Assembly (NCBI GenBank): GCA_013816805.1
Contig: JACDDS010000001.1
Location: 333,001-397,000 of the forward strand
DNA: 64,000 nt
Source: Chitinophagales bacterium
GTDB lineage: Bacteria > Bacteroidota > Bacteroidia > Chitinophagales > UBA10324
Direction of reading: 5' to 3'
The translations under genes and the position numbers were made by a program. The notes beneath the pieces are model-generated. The model was not told the DNA's origin and searched no databases. It saw only the letters and a program-made list of their open reading frames with translations. Shown in pieces: positions 36,174-44,384 of this stretch. Positions within the stretch are counted from its first letter, which is position 1. Each line of letters opens with the position of its first letter.

Positions 36174-36220
36174 AAGTCTTAAAGAATATTAATTGCAGGA
36201 TAAATATTCCAGGTGAATTA

Positions 36221-37000
36221 TTATTTTCCTGTAAATATTGCCGGACGTTTTTCTAAAAAAGCAGCAGTTCCTTCCTTAAAATCTGCTGTGTCTGCACAGA
36301 GGCTGAATTCATTCACTTCAAAATTAAAGCCATCCACATTTTTTGCAGAAAAAGCGTTAGTGCAGGCAATGATTTGCGTTACAACCCGTGGAGGTTTTGT
36401 TTTTATTTTATCAAGAATGGATTTGCATTTTGGCAATAACTCTTCCTGCGTTGTTACGTAATTCACCAGCCCGCACTTAAGAGCGGTTTCTGCATTTATT
36501 GTGTCAGCGGTTAACAGCATTTCTATTCCTTTGCCTATTCCGGTGTAGCGTAATAATCGTTGTGTTCCTCCGTAACCCGGAATAGTTCCAAGGTTAATTT
36601 CCGGCTGTCCAAACTTTGCATTTTCACTTGCAATCCGTATGTGGCAGGCCATGGCTAGCTCGCATCCTCCACCAAGTGCAAAGCCATTTACTGCAGCAAT
36701 TACAGGTTTAACTGCTTGTTCAATTTTGTTAAAAACACGATGCCCGTTTGAGGACATCTCCCTTGCCTGCTCTATTGTAAAGTTTGAAAATTCAGAAATA
36801 TCTGCACCTGCAACAAAGGCCTTTATTCCTGATCCGGTAAGTATTACGCCTCTTATTTCTTTGTTATAATTCACTTCATCAAAAACTGAGTCAAGCTCAT
36901 CAATTACTTTTCGGTTCAGCGCATTTAGCTTATCCGGGCGATTGATGGTGATCGTTAATATGCTATCGTTAAGCTGGGTCAGCAGGTATTGAAATTCCAT
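36221..37000 (-). CDS. Enoyl-CoA hydratase/isomerase
   Basis: A 259-residue crotonase-fold enzyme. AFVAGADISEF supplies the oxyanion-hole region, NGFALGGGCELAMACHIRIA the second half, and GQPEINLGTIPGYGGTQRL the catalytic glutamates. It adds water to trans-2-enoyl-CoA in fatty-acid or amino-acid breakdown. Its upstream neighbour (10 bp away) is a stand-alone B12-binding protein, so the pair may work in acyl-CoA metabolism such as propionate or methylmalonate handling. Confidence 0.92.
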   Translation of the reverse strand: MEFQYLLTQLNDSILTITINRPDKLNALNRKVIDELDSVFDEVNYNKEIRGVILTGSGIKAFVAGADISEFSNFTIEQAREMSSNGHRVFNKIEQAVKPVIAAVNGFALGGGCELAMACHIRIASENAKFGQPEINLGTIPGYGGTQRLLRYTGIGKGIEMLLTADTINAETALKCGLVNYVTTQEELLPKCKSILDKIKTKPPRVVTQIIACTNAFSAKNVDGFNFEVNEFSLCADTADFKEGTAAFLEKRPAIFTGK

Positions 37001-37010
37001 ATTCTTATTA

Positions 37011-37415
37011 TTAAAAGTCTCTGTGTGTTGTTACATATCCGGTTATATAACTAACTATATCATGTGTTGAAGTACCGGGTGGAAATAGTTTTCCTACACC
37101 AGAGTCATTTAAAATTTTCATGTCCTCATCCGGAATAATTCCACCACCTGTAACCAATACATCCGTCATATCTTTTTCTTTAAGCATTTGCATTATTTTG
37201 GGAAAAACAGTCATATGTGCTCCTGATAAAATGGATATTCCAATCACATCCACATCTTCCTGCAAGGCTGCATTAACCACCATTTCCGGGGTTTGCCGAA
37301 GACCTGTATAAATAACTTCCATGCCTGCATCACGAAGCGACGAAGCAATAACTTTGGCGCCCCGGTCATGGCCATCCAGGCCTACCTTAGCAACTAATAC
37401 CCTTATAGGTCTCAT
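37011..37415 (-). CDS. Stand-alone B12-binding domain (methylmalonyl-CoA mutase C-terminal type)
   Basis: A 134-residue protein consisting only of the cobalamin-binding domain. The DGHDRG motif (residues 14-19; base-off ligand His16), ISILSGAHM and [14 protein letters not shown] are typical of the methylmalonyl-CoA mutase C-terminus. It would pair with a separate catalytic subunit not present in this window. Its start overlaps the upstream small gene by 4 bp and its end is 10 bp before the enoyl-CoA hydratase, so the three are co-transcribed. Confidence 0.9.
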   Translation of the reverse strand: MRPIRVLVAKVGLDGHDRGAKVIASSLRDAGMEVIYTGLRQTPEMVVNAALQEDVDVIGISILSGAHMTVFPKIMQMLKEKDMTDVLVTGGGIIPDEDMKILNDSGVGKLFPPGTSTHDIVSYITGYVTTHRDF

Positions 37416-37642
37416 TTCTCCGTCTTTCTTTTCTTTCTAATACCTGTTGAAGGTGCATTCTTTTTTTCTTTCCATTCATCTTCATCTAGTTTTTTGTCCA
37501 CAACATTCCGGTCTAAAAAATCATTTAGCTTATCCACTGAAATATTGCTGATGATCTCGCCAAATTCGTTTACATGAATATCCAATCCTTTTAATTCTGG
37601 ATTTACCTGCGCCTCTTCTTTTTTCAATTTTCTTTTTTTCAT
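37412..37642 (-). CDS. Small charged protein of unknown function
   Basis: A 76-residue protein with basic ends ([10 protein letters not shown] and [10 protein letters not shown]) around a short core ([36 protein letters not shown]). I recall similar small proteins next to metabolic genes in Bacteroidetes, but I know of no function. The 4-bp overlap with the B12-binding gene and the 27-bp gap to gltX argue that it is real. Confidence 0.7.
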   Translation of the reverse strand: MKKRKLKKEEAQVNPELKGLDIHVNEFGEIISNISVDKLNDFLDRNVVDKKLDEDEWKEKKNAPSTGIRKKRKTEK

Positions 37643-37669
37643 TGTGAAATTTTTACAAGAGAAATAATC

Positions 37670-39226
37670 CTAACCCTTTTCGGTGCGATAAATTGATTTA
37701 TTGAATATTTCTATTGCCTTCTGTATTCTTACAATAGTTTCCTCTTTACCCAGCAGCGAAATCAATTCGAATACCGCAGGCCCGTTTTTTATTCCAATAA
37801 GCATAATCCTGAGAAGAGGAAGAATATCTCCTGCCTTTAGATCATTTTCTTCGAGAAGCGCAGTTAAGAACTTTTCGGTCCCTGCTAAGCTGAAATCATT
37901 ATGGGATGAAAGAGCATCCAGGAGTATTTCAAATTTAATACCACTGCTGTTATTCCATTTTTTACTGATAACAGATTCATCAAATGACTCAGGTGCTTCA
38001 AAGAAGAAATACCCGTTCTCCCAAAATTCTGAAATAAATGTGCATCTATTTTTTAACACCCCGCATACCTTTTCAGAATAATCAGCAGTTGCAGTTATAT
38101 GTTTTTCTTCAAGGATCTTTTCAAAAGCAGAAGCAAGGTCTTTTGAGTCCTTCTTCTTCATATACTCGTGGTTAAAATATTTCGCTTTTTCAAAGTCGAA
38201 TTTTGCACCCGCTTTATGTACGCGCTCAATTGAAAATTCACCGATCATTTCTTCCAGAGTCATAACTTCTTTATGGCTTGGAGGATTCCAACCCAGTAAT
38301 GCGATCATATTCACAAAGGCATCAGAAAAAAAACCACGTTCGCGAAAGCCGGTTGATTCTTCGCCTGTTTGCGGATCTTTCCAATTCAGAGGAAATACTG
38401 GAAATCCTAACCTGTCACCATCGCGTTTGCTAAGCTTTCCGTTACCGTCCGGCCGCAGAAGCAACGGCAGATGTGCAAATTCCGGCATCTCTTTTTTCCA
38501 TCCTAAAAATTGATACAGGAGCCAATGAAGTGGTGCTGACGGGAGCCATTCCTCTCCACGGATGACGTGGGTTATTTTCATTAAATAATCATCCACCACA
38601 TTAGCAAGGTGGTAAGTTGGCATACCATCACTTTTGTATAATACCTTATCATCCATCTGGTTGGTACTTACAATTACTTCCGAGCGAATTAAATCACTAA
38701 AATGCACTTCTTCATTCGGTGGAATTTTTATGCGTATAACGTAATGATCTCCGCTCTCCACTCTTGTTTTTGTCTCTTCCGAAGACATGGTAAGAGAATT
38801 TTTCATTGCCTCACGTGTGGTAGAATCGTACTGAATTGTCTGGCTGCCTGTGGTTTTCAATCGCTGTCGCATGTCTTCCAATTCTTCCGGTGTGTCGAAA
38901 GCGTAATATGCATTTCCGCTATTCAATAACTGTTCAGCGTATTTGAGGTAGATGTTTTTTCTTTCTGATTGACGATAAGGACCATATCTGCCTCCTATAT
39001 CCGGGCCTTCATTATGTTGAATGCCGCACCATTGTAAAGCTTCCAAAATGTATTGCTCTGCACCTTGCACAAATCGCGATTGGTCAGTGTCTTCAATGCG
39101 GATAATGAATGAGCCATTATTTTTTTTTGCAAAAAGAAAATTATATAAAGCAGTTCGTACCCCTCCTATATGAAGAGGCCCTGTGGGACTTGGGGCAAAC
39201 CGGACGCGAACGGGTTGATCGCTCAT
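37670..39226 (-). CDS. gltX: Glutamyl-tRNA synthetase
   Basis: The 518-residue class I synthetase has VRFAPSPTGPLHIGGVRTAL (HIGH motif) at its N-terminus and KLSKRDGDRLGFPVFPL (KMSKS motif) near residue 260. RIEDTDQSR and VIRGEEWLPSAPLH are also present. It charges tRNA-Glu. I chose ATG 39226 (MSDQPVRV) because the longer frame would start at TTG. The C-terminal anticodon-binding domain is complete. Confidence 0.95.
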   Translation of the reverse strand: MSDQPVRVRFAPSPTGPLHIGGVRTALYNFLFAKKNNGSFIIRIEDTDQSRFVQGAEQYILEALQWCGIQHNEGPDIGGRYGPYRQSERKNIYLKYAEQLLNSGNAYYAFDTPEELEDMRQRLKTTGSQTIQYDSTTREAMKNSLTMSSEETKTRVESGDHYVIRIKIPPNEEVHFSDLIRSEVIVSTNQMDDKVLYKSDGMPTYHLANVVDDYLMKITHVIRGEEWLPSAPLHWLLYQFLGWKKEMPEFAHLPLLLRPDGNGKLSKRDGDRLGFPVFPLNWKDPQTGEESTGFRERGFFSDAFVNMIALLGWNPPSHKEVMTLEEMIGEFSIERVHKAGAKFDFEKAKYFNHEYMKKKDSKDLASAFEKILEEKHITATADYSEKVCGVLKNRCTFISEFWENGYFFFEAPESFDESVISKKWNNSSGIKFEILLDALSSHNDFSLAGTEKFLTALLEENDLKAGDILPLLRIMLIGIKNGPAVFELISLLGKEETIVRIQKAIEIFNKSIYRTEKG

Positions 39227-39442
39227 AACGGGCAAAAATAATTTAATTATTAATGGTCTATAGCTGTATTAAGAACGCAGACCTGGTGCAATCTGTGCTT
39301 TTCAAATACCAGCAAAGTATTCATTCTTAATAAAGGATTGTATCTCCTGCAAAAAATGTTAAACCTGTAGCTATAAGTGCTTCAGGGTTAAAGAATGCAA
39401 TATTGAGCATACTGAATCGTCTTACACCTTAACGCTTGTATA

Positions 39443-40066
39443 ATGGGAATGTATTTTATAAAGACTCCTGAAATATTAAAAAAAATTTATCCCCGTCAGA
39501 TTTGGAGTTATCCTGAATCAAAAAAAACGCTTTATTTAACCTTTGATGATGGACCCACACCGTCTATTTCTGAATCGACTTTGAAAGAATTAAAAAAATT
39601 TTCTGCAAAGGCTACCTTCTTTTTAGTAGGGCAGAATGCTGAAAAAAACCCGGACCTTGTATCAAGAATAAAAAGTGAAGGCCATACTATCGGCAACCAT
39701 ACTTACAAACATCTGAATGGTTGGACTACAAACACCAATACCTATATCAGGGATATTCTTAAATGTGATAAGATTATCGGGAGTAATTTATTCCGGCCGC
39801 CTTATGGGAGAATAACCAAGGCTCAAACTTCTATTATGCTGCATCGCTATCGGGTGATTATGTGGGACGTCCTCAGTGGCGATTTCGACCCGGGAATCTC
39901 AAAAAACCGCTGTTTAAAAAATGTCCTTGAAAATACAGAACCAGGGTCAATTATCGTCTTTCACGATAGTATAAAAGCTGCAGATCGTATGCAATATGCA
40001 TTGCCCCGCGTCCTGGAATATTATTCCGAAAAGGGATTCCGGTTTTCATCTTTACAGTTGAATTAA
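39443..40066 (+). CDS. Polysaccharide deacetylase (NodB family)
   Basis: A 207-residue protein with the NodB motifs: YLTFDDGPTP (first catalytic and metal Asp), HTIGNHTYKH (the two zinc-binding His), RPPYG, and MWDVLSGDFD followed by IIVFHDS. It removes N-acetyl groups from a polymer such as peptidoglycan or chitin-like material. No signal peptide is obvious, although MYFIKTPEILKKIYPRQIW could precede a membrane-associated form. It stands 31 bp before tatD on the same strand. Confidence 0.9.
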   Translation: MGMYFIKTPEILKKIYPRQIWSYPESKKTLYLTFDDGPTPSISESTLKELKKFSAKATFFLVGQNAEKNPDLVSRIKSEGHTIGNHTYKHLNGWTTNTNTYIRDILKCDKIIGSNLFRPPYGRITKAQTSIMLHRYRVIMWDVLSGDFDPGISKNRCLKNVLENTEPGSIIVFHDSIKAADRMQYALPRVLEYYSEKGFRFSSLQLN

Positions 40067-40096
40067 TTCCCCTTAACTGATATCAGGATAAGTTAA

Positions 40097-40873
40097 ATGG
40101 ACTTCATCGATACACATACGCATCTCTATCTTCCTGAATTTGACCATGATCGGGATGAGATGGTACAGCGGGCAATAGACTCGGGGGTACAAAAATTTTT
40201 CCTTCCAAATATTGATAGCTCCACTATTCAATCATTATTCGCTCTTGCAGCAGAAAACCCGGATCGTTTTTTCCCCATGGTAGGATTACACCCCTGTTCT
40301 GTGAAAGAGAACTGGAGTACAGAAATTTTAATAATTAAAGAAACCTTATTTAAACTTAATCAATCAGCTATTTACGGAATTGGCGAGACAGGCCTGGACT
40401 ATTATTGGGATAAGATTTTTATTGAGGAACAACAGGAAAATTTTCAGTTACATATCGATTGGGCAATGCAGCTTGATCTTCCTGTCATAATTCACAGTCG
40501 TGATGCATTAAATGATTGTATTTCAATTATTCAGAAAAACAGGAATGAAAAGCTTAGAGGAATTTTTCATTGTTTTTCAGGAAATGTGGAACAGGCACAG
40601 CAAATTACAGATATTGGTTTTTATATAGGAATCGGGGGAGTACTGACATTTAAAAACTCCGGCCTGGATAAGGTGGCGGAGCAGATTGATTTAAAACACA
40701 TTGTATTGGAAACAGATGCTCCCTATTTGGCTCCTGTGCCATTCAGGGGAAAGCGTAATGAGAGCAGTTACATTACCAGGATAGCTGAAAAAATGGCAAG
40801 CATTAAAAGTAGTACCGTTGAGAGCATTGCTGAAATCACCACGGCAAACGCCCGAAAACTTTTTAAAATATAA
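40097..40873 (+). CDS. TatD-family metal-dependent DNase
   Basis: The 258-residue TIM-barrel protein has the metal-binding DTHTHLY at its start, VGLHPCSV, GETGLDYYWD, VIIHSRDA, GIFHCFSGN and LETDAPYLAP, the complete TatD motif set. Family members are metal-dependent 3'-5' exonucleases linked to DNA repair or fragmentation. It is likely co-transcribed with the deacetylase and ends about 60 bp before tRNA-Ser. Confidence 0.93.
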   Translation: MDFIDTHTHLYLPEFDHDRDEMVQRAIDSGVQKFFLPNIDSSTIQSLFALAAENPDRFFPMVGLHPCSVKENWSTEILIIKETLFKLNQSAIYGIGETGLDYYWDKIFIEEQQENFQLHIDWAMQLDLPVIIHSRDALNDCISIIQKNRNEKLRGIFHCFSGNVEQAQQITDIGFYIGIGGVLTFKNSGLDKVAEQIDLKHIVLETDAPYLAPVPFRGKRNESSYITRIAEKMASIKSSTVESIAEITTANARKLFKI

Positions 40874-40932
40874 TTTGATGGTTATTTTTTTGAAATTTGC
40901 AGCTTCCATTTACAGAATCAATAAATATTTCC

Positions 40933-41020
40933 GGAGAGATGTCCGAGTGGCTGAAGGAGCACGCCTGGAAAGTGTGTTTACGTCAAAAGCGTAACGTGGG
41001 TTCGAATCCCACTCTCTCCG
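40933..41020 (+). tRNA. tRNA-Ser (anticodon GGA)
   Basis: The acceptor strands GGAGAGA (40933-40939) and TCTCTCC (41013-41019) pair exactly, with discriminator G at 41020. The anticodon stem CACGC/GTGTG encloses CTGGAAA, giving anticodon GGA. A long variable arm (TTTACG...GCGTAA) marks a class II tRNA, and GTGGGTTCGAATCCCAC is the T arm. CCA is not encoded. The integrase gene begins 250 bp downstream, which fits use of the tRNA 3' end as an integration site. Confidence 0.95.
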
Positions 41021-41121
41021 CAACCTAGAAATCAAATTAAACTGTTCCCTCGTAAATTTAAGGATTTATGGGGGAATTTTAGTTTCAGGAAGTCAAATTG
41101 TTCATAAAATAACAACAGTTT

Positions 41122-41169
41122 GGTTACCTATCTGGTTACCTTTTCTACCCTTGGCCGTTATAGGTAACC
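41122..41169. repeat. GGTTACC repeats upstream of the integrase
   Basis: GGTTACC occurs at 41122-41128 and 41134-41140 with a 12-bp period, and inverted as GGTAACC at 41163-41169 inside ATAGGT-A-ACCTAT. Repeats like these between an attachment site and an integrase gene suit arm-type recombinase sites or a repressor operator. This is inference from position. Confidence 0.55.
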
Positions 41170-41176
41170 TATATGC

Positions 41177-41203
41177 TGAAACGCTTATCCACATTGTGTT
41201 TCA
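41177..41203. promoter_or_regulatory. Inverted repeat TGAAACGC-11-GTGTTTCA, copy 1
   Basis: TGAAACGC (41177-41184) and GTGTTTCA (41196-41203) form an 8-bp inverted repeat with one G.U-type mismatch, spaced by 11 bp starting TTATCC. A second copy with the same spacing and first half of the spacer precedes the HTH gene at 43738. It probably binds an island-encoded regulator. Confidence 0.55.
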
Positions 41204-41270
41204 ACCCCAAAAATGTTAATAACTTTTCTTTAAATTTGATATGATTTATATAGATTTGCTATAAAAGCAA

Positions 41271-42528
41271 ATGGTAAAAAATAAAACGCTAGGCTTACTA
41301 TTCTACCTAAGAAAAGATAAACTCAATAGAAATGGTCTGGCGCCCATCTATTTGCGTCTCATAGTTGACGGACAGCGTTCCAACCTCTCCACCAACCGCT
41401 CTATTTCACCCGATAGGTGGAACGATGAAGCCGATAAAGCAAGGGGATCGAATGAAGAGAGCAAAAGCCTCAACCAATACCTGGAAAGCTTTAAAAGCAA
41501 AGTCTATGAGCATCATAGGGATCTTTTAGAGAAGGGCAAGACTATCACTGCAGAAACCCTTCATAATGCCATTTTGGGTGTAGGTGACAAGCGATATGAG
41601 CTGGTTGAGGTCTTCAAACAGCATAATAAGGAAATGAAACAAAAGGTGGGTAAGGATTTTGCGCTGGGGACGATGGAGCGGTACGAGACCACCCTGCAGC
41701 ATATAGAGCAATTCCTGAAGTCAAAATACAAACGAAGCGATATTCCGCTCTTTGAACTAAACTTCAAGTTTGTAACCGACCTTGAGCACTATTTTAAAAC
41801 CCGTTCGCAATTGCAACCACAATTCCACGCTGAAGTATATCCATAATGTAAGGAAGATCATCAATATAGCAGTAGCCAATGACTGGCTTATAAAGGATCC
41901 TTTTTTAAAGTACAAATCCAAGCTCGAGGATACAAAGTTCATTTACCTCACTATAGAAGAATTGGAGCGTATCAAAAACAAACCAATTAGAATTCCAAGG
42001 CTTGATTTGGTCCGTGATCTTTTCGTTTTCAGCTGTTACACGGGCCTGGCATACGCCGATTTAAAAAAATTGACCTCCAATCAAGTGGTCATTGGTATTG
42101 ATGGCGAAAAATGGATACAGGAATACAGGAAAAAATCTGATATCAGATTCAGCATTCCCTTACTGCCGGAAGCACTCGAAATCATTGAAAAGTATAAGAA
42201 TGACCCCCAGGCCGTTTACAAAGGCAAGCTTTTGCCGGTAATCAGTAACCAGAGGCTGAATGGTTATCTTAAAGAACTGGCAGACATATGCGAGATTGAA
42301 AAGAACCTTACATCACACGTGGCCCGCAAGACATTCGGAACCACGGTACTTCTCAATAACGATGTGCCCATAGAATCGGTGAGCAAGATGCTTGGTCATG
42401 CCGATATCCGTACCACTCAGAAAAGTTATGCAAAGGTTCTAGACAAAAAGGTGAGCGACGATATGGGAAAGCTCAAAGAGAAAATTTATGGCCAAAAGCC
42501 TGAAATCAAAATGCTTGTCAGCGCATGA
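41271..42528 (+). pseudogene. IntDOT-like tyrosine recombinase split by a frameshift
   Basis: The N-terminal part (41271 to about 41800) has an arm-binding domain (GLLFYLRKDKLNRNGLAPIY, SPDRWNDEADKARG) and the start of the core-binding helices. The rest, in the next frame, continues with VRNCNHNSTLKYIHNVRKI and the catalytic domain: SHVARKTFG (HxxR), LGHADIRTTQ and the nucleophile in SYAKV. The frame changes at CCC 41800-41802, where one C too many is present. The first catalytic Arg is replaced by Ala in CYTGLAYADLKKL, as is known for IntDOT-type enzymes, so that loss is not itself a defect. The pieces overlap slightly; without the extra C the enzyme would be complete. Confidence 0.85.
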
Positions 42529-43709
42529 GCAACTATCTGGAATATTTTGAAAAATTACTTACGGACGAGGATACTCGAGAAATAGTTTTCAGAAAAGTGG
42601 ATAAAATCGATAGGGAAAATATGTCCAAGCCTTTTTGTGAACGTTATTCCATAATGATTTTTTCCTGTTTCACCCTTTTTCAAAAAGAAGCCGATAATGC
42701 AATACAGCAAATAAAACAGCATGTATATGAATTAAGCGATGAAAAGAGAATTACTGTTTTCATAAATCAGGTGTTTGGTAACATCAGTATGCTAAAGGCT
42801 AAAAATGGTAAATGGAAGGGCCTTGAAATGATTAACTTGAACCGCAATGATCACAAAGCTTTTAAAATTGCTACCGATAATGTACTTGATTATTTAGACA
42901 AACAGCTTTTTTTAGAATATTACAATTATATAGATATTTCAAATGCAGTTGATGAAGAACTTGATGAACTTAATTACATATGTGCGTTTTACAATTTGTA
43001 TATTTTTTTTAATAACCATCGTACTGATCGCAAATGCAACTGTTTAAAGGCTGCTTATGATAAATCTATTTATACCACTAATGTTGAGAAAGAATTTTTT
43101 GTTAAAAAATATGTTCATTACGTTCGTAAATGGCGGAATACACAAAGGGATTTAGGTGCTGAAAGGTCAGAAGTAGATTTCATTAAATCCCAGATAAATA
43201 AGAAGCGATTTAGTGTTGATGATTCTGGAAAACGGATCCATTACTTCATCAGGAAATTCGAAGTTACACTGCCTTATTTTTCGTTTGATAAGGAATATTT
43301 TACAGAAAATATTTCTCCATTCTTTGAATGGAAAAATCAATTTCTTAAAGATAGGTTGGAAGAAATTCAAATAGGTGAAAAGGAGTCGTCCGAAATACAA
43401 GTATCAGAAAACATTCGGGGTAAGGTTAAGACCGATTTAACAGTTGCTCAGCTTGGTTATTTATTCAGGTCATTAAAAAAACAAGGGGCTATTCACTTTA
43501 AAAGTGATACAGAAGCAACGAATTTCGCTGCGGATTTTTTTAGCAGTGAAAAAACTGAAAATATTTCTCCTGAACAAGCGAGGAAAAAATCTTATGTTCC
43601 TACAATAAAAGATTTATCTGGATTAAACGATTTGTTGAATAATATGCGCAATGAAATTCTTTCTCACCTGTCAAAAGCATCGAAGTTGCATCAAACTAAA
43701 TCAAACTAG
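42525..43709 (+). CDS. Mobile-element accessory protein (RteC-like region)
   Basis: A 394-residue protein, start overlapping the integrase end by 4 bp. I recognise only the C-terminal part (about 300-370): KTDLTVAQLGYLFRSLKKQG, then FAADFFSSEKTENISPEQAR, a segment found in many Bacteroidetes integrative-element proteins, some called RteC-like. The N-terminal half is helical and acidic, with no motif I can name. Tight coupling to the integrase suggests a role in excision control or regulation. Confidence 0.65.
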   Translation: MSNYLEYFEKLLTDEDTREIVFRKVDKIDRENMSKPFCERYSIMIFSCFTLFQKEADNAIQQIKQHVYELSDEKRITVFINQVFGNISMLKAKNGKWKGLEMINLNRNDHKAFKIATDNVLDYLDKQLFLEYYNYIDISNAVDEELDELNYICAFYNLYIFFNNHRTDRKCNCLKAAYDKSIYTTNVEKEFFVKKYVHYVRKWRNTQRDLGAERSEVDFIKSQINKKRFSVDDSGKRIHYFIRKFEVTLPYFSFDKEYFTENISPFFEWKNQFLKDRLEEIQIGEKESSEIQVSENIRGKVKTDLTVAQLGYLFRSLKKQGAIHFKSDTEATNFAADFFSSEKTENISPEQARKKSYVPTIKDLSGLNDLLNNMRNEILSHLSKASKLHQTKSN

Positions 43710-43737
43710 TTTACTTTTCTTCAAAAAAATAATTAGC

Positions 43738-43780
43738 TGAAACGCTTATCCTGTCTGCGTTTCAATGGGGGACAGTCCCC
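43738..43780. promoter_or_regulatory. Inverted repeat TGAAACGC-11-GCGTTTCA, copy 2, and adjacent palindrome
   Basis: TGAAACGC (43738-43745) and GCGTTTCA (43757-43764) are a perfect 8-bp inverted repeat spaced by 11 bp that also starts TTATCC. It is followed at once by GGGGAC-A-GTCCCC (43768-43780), another perfect palindrome. They lie upstream of the HTH gene and are candidate operators. Confidence 0.6.
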
Positions 43781-43852
43781 TTTTGTCCCCCATTATACCT
43801 GTATTTATCCATAACAATGCAATTACTTTGGATCATTAAATCATTCAAAGCT

Positions 43853-44125
43853 ATGCCGGTCCAAGTTGTAACTACAGACGATCTAGTTTCTTTCAGAGAG
43901 GAATTACTTCATGACCTGAAAGAGTTTCTAAGTGCCCAGCCAAAGCACCGCAAATGGTTGAAATCTGAAGATGTGCGTGAGATGCTCAATATTTCACCGG
44001 GAACACTTCAGACCCTTCGCATCAACCGCACTTTACCTTTTAGCAAAGTAGGAGGTACCATTTTCTATGAATATGATGATGTAATAAAGGTATTAAATGA
44101 AAACAAACGCACTGCTGAAAAATGA
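43853..44125 (+). CDS. Helix-turn-helix (excisionase-like) protein
   Basis: A 90-residue protein if it starts at MPVQVVTTDDL (a longer frame begins 36 bp upstream). KWLKSEDVREMLNISPGTLQ followed by TLRINRTLPFSKVGGTIFY is the HTH_17/MerR-like domain found in excisionases and small island regulators of Bacteroidetes. The preceding acidic helix (SFREELLHDLKEFL) may dimerise. It probably controls excision or transcription, perhaps by binding the inverted repeats just upstream. Confidence 0.85.
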   Translation: MPVQVVTTDDLVSFREELLHDLKEFLSAQPKHRKWLKSEDVREMLNISPGTLQTLRINRTLPFSKVGGTIFYEYDDVIKVLNENKRTAEK

Positions 44126-44231
44126 AGACTTTGTTAGTCCTTACAGCAAGAAGCAAGCAGCTAAGGAAAAGTGGCTCAATAGCCATACACTTGTTCGGTT
44201 CGTTAAAATCCTTAATAGGGATCGCTCATAA
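44097..44231 (+). CDS. Possible small island protein
   Basis: A 44-codon frame starting inside the end of the HTH gene (29 bp overlap) reads MKTNALLKNEDFVSPYSKKQ, then AAKEKWLNSHTLVRF and ends at TAA 44229-44231. Its composition is protein-like and lysine-rich. The longer frame at 44122-44385 in another register looks less natural (repeated HHH and LIG stretches), so I favour this one. Function unknown. Confidence 0.4.
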   Translation: MKTNALLKNEDFVSPYSKKQAAKEKWLNSHTLVRFVKILNRDRS

Positions 44232-44384
44232 TTACCATCATCATGGCCTTATTGGATTCTCAAAGAGTGGTTATAAAAGTGGTTTCAAACTGGCACAGGC
44301 AGATTATCTGCACCAATGTCAATATAACGGAAATTCAAAACTGATTTCTTATCTTTTTATTCCTACTCGTTATTCAGTATTGTA

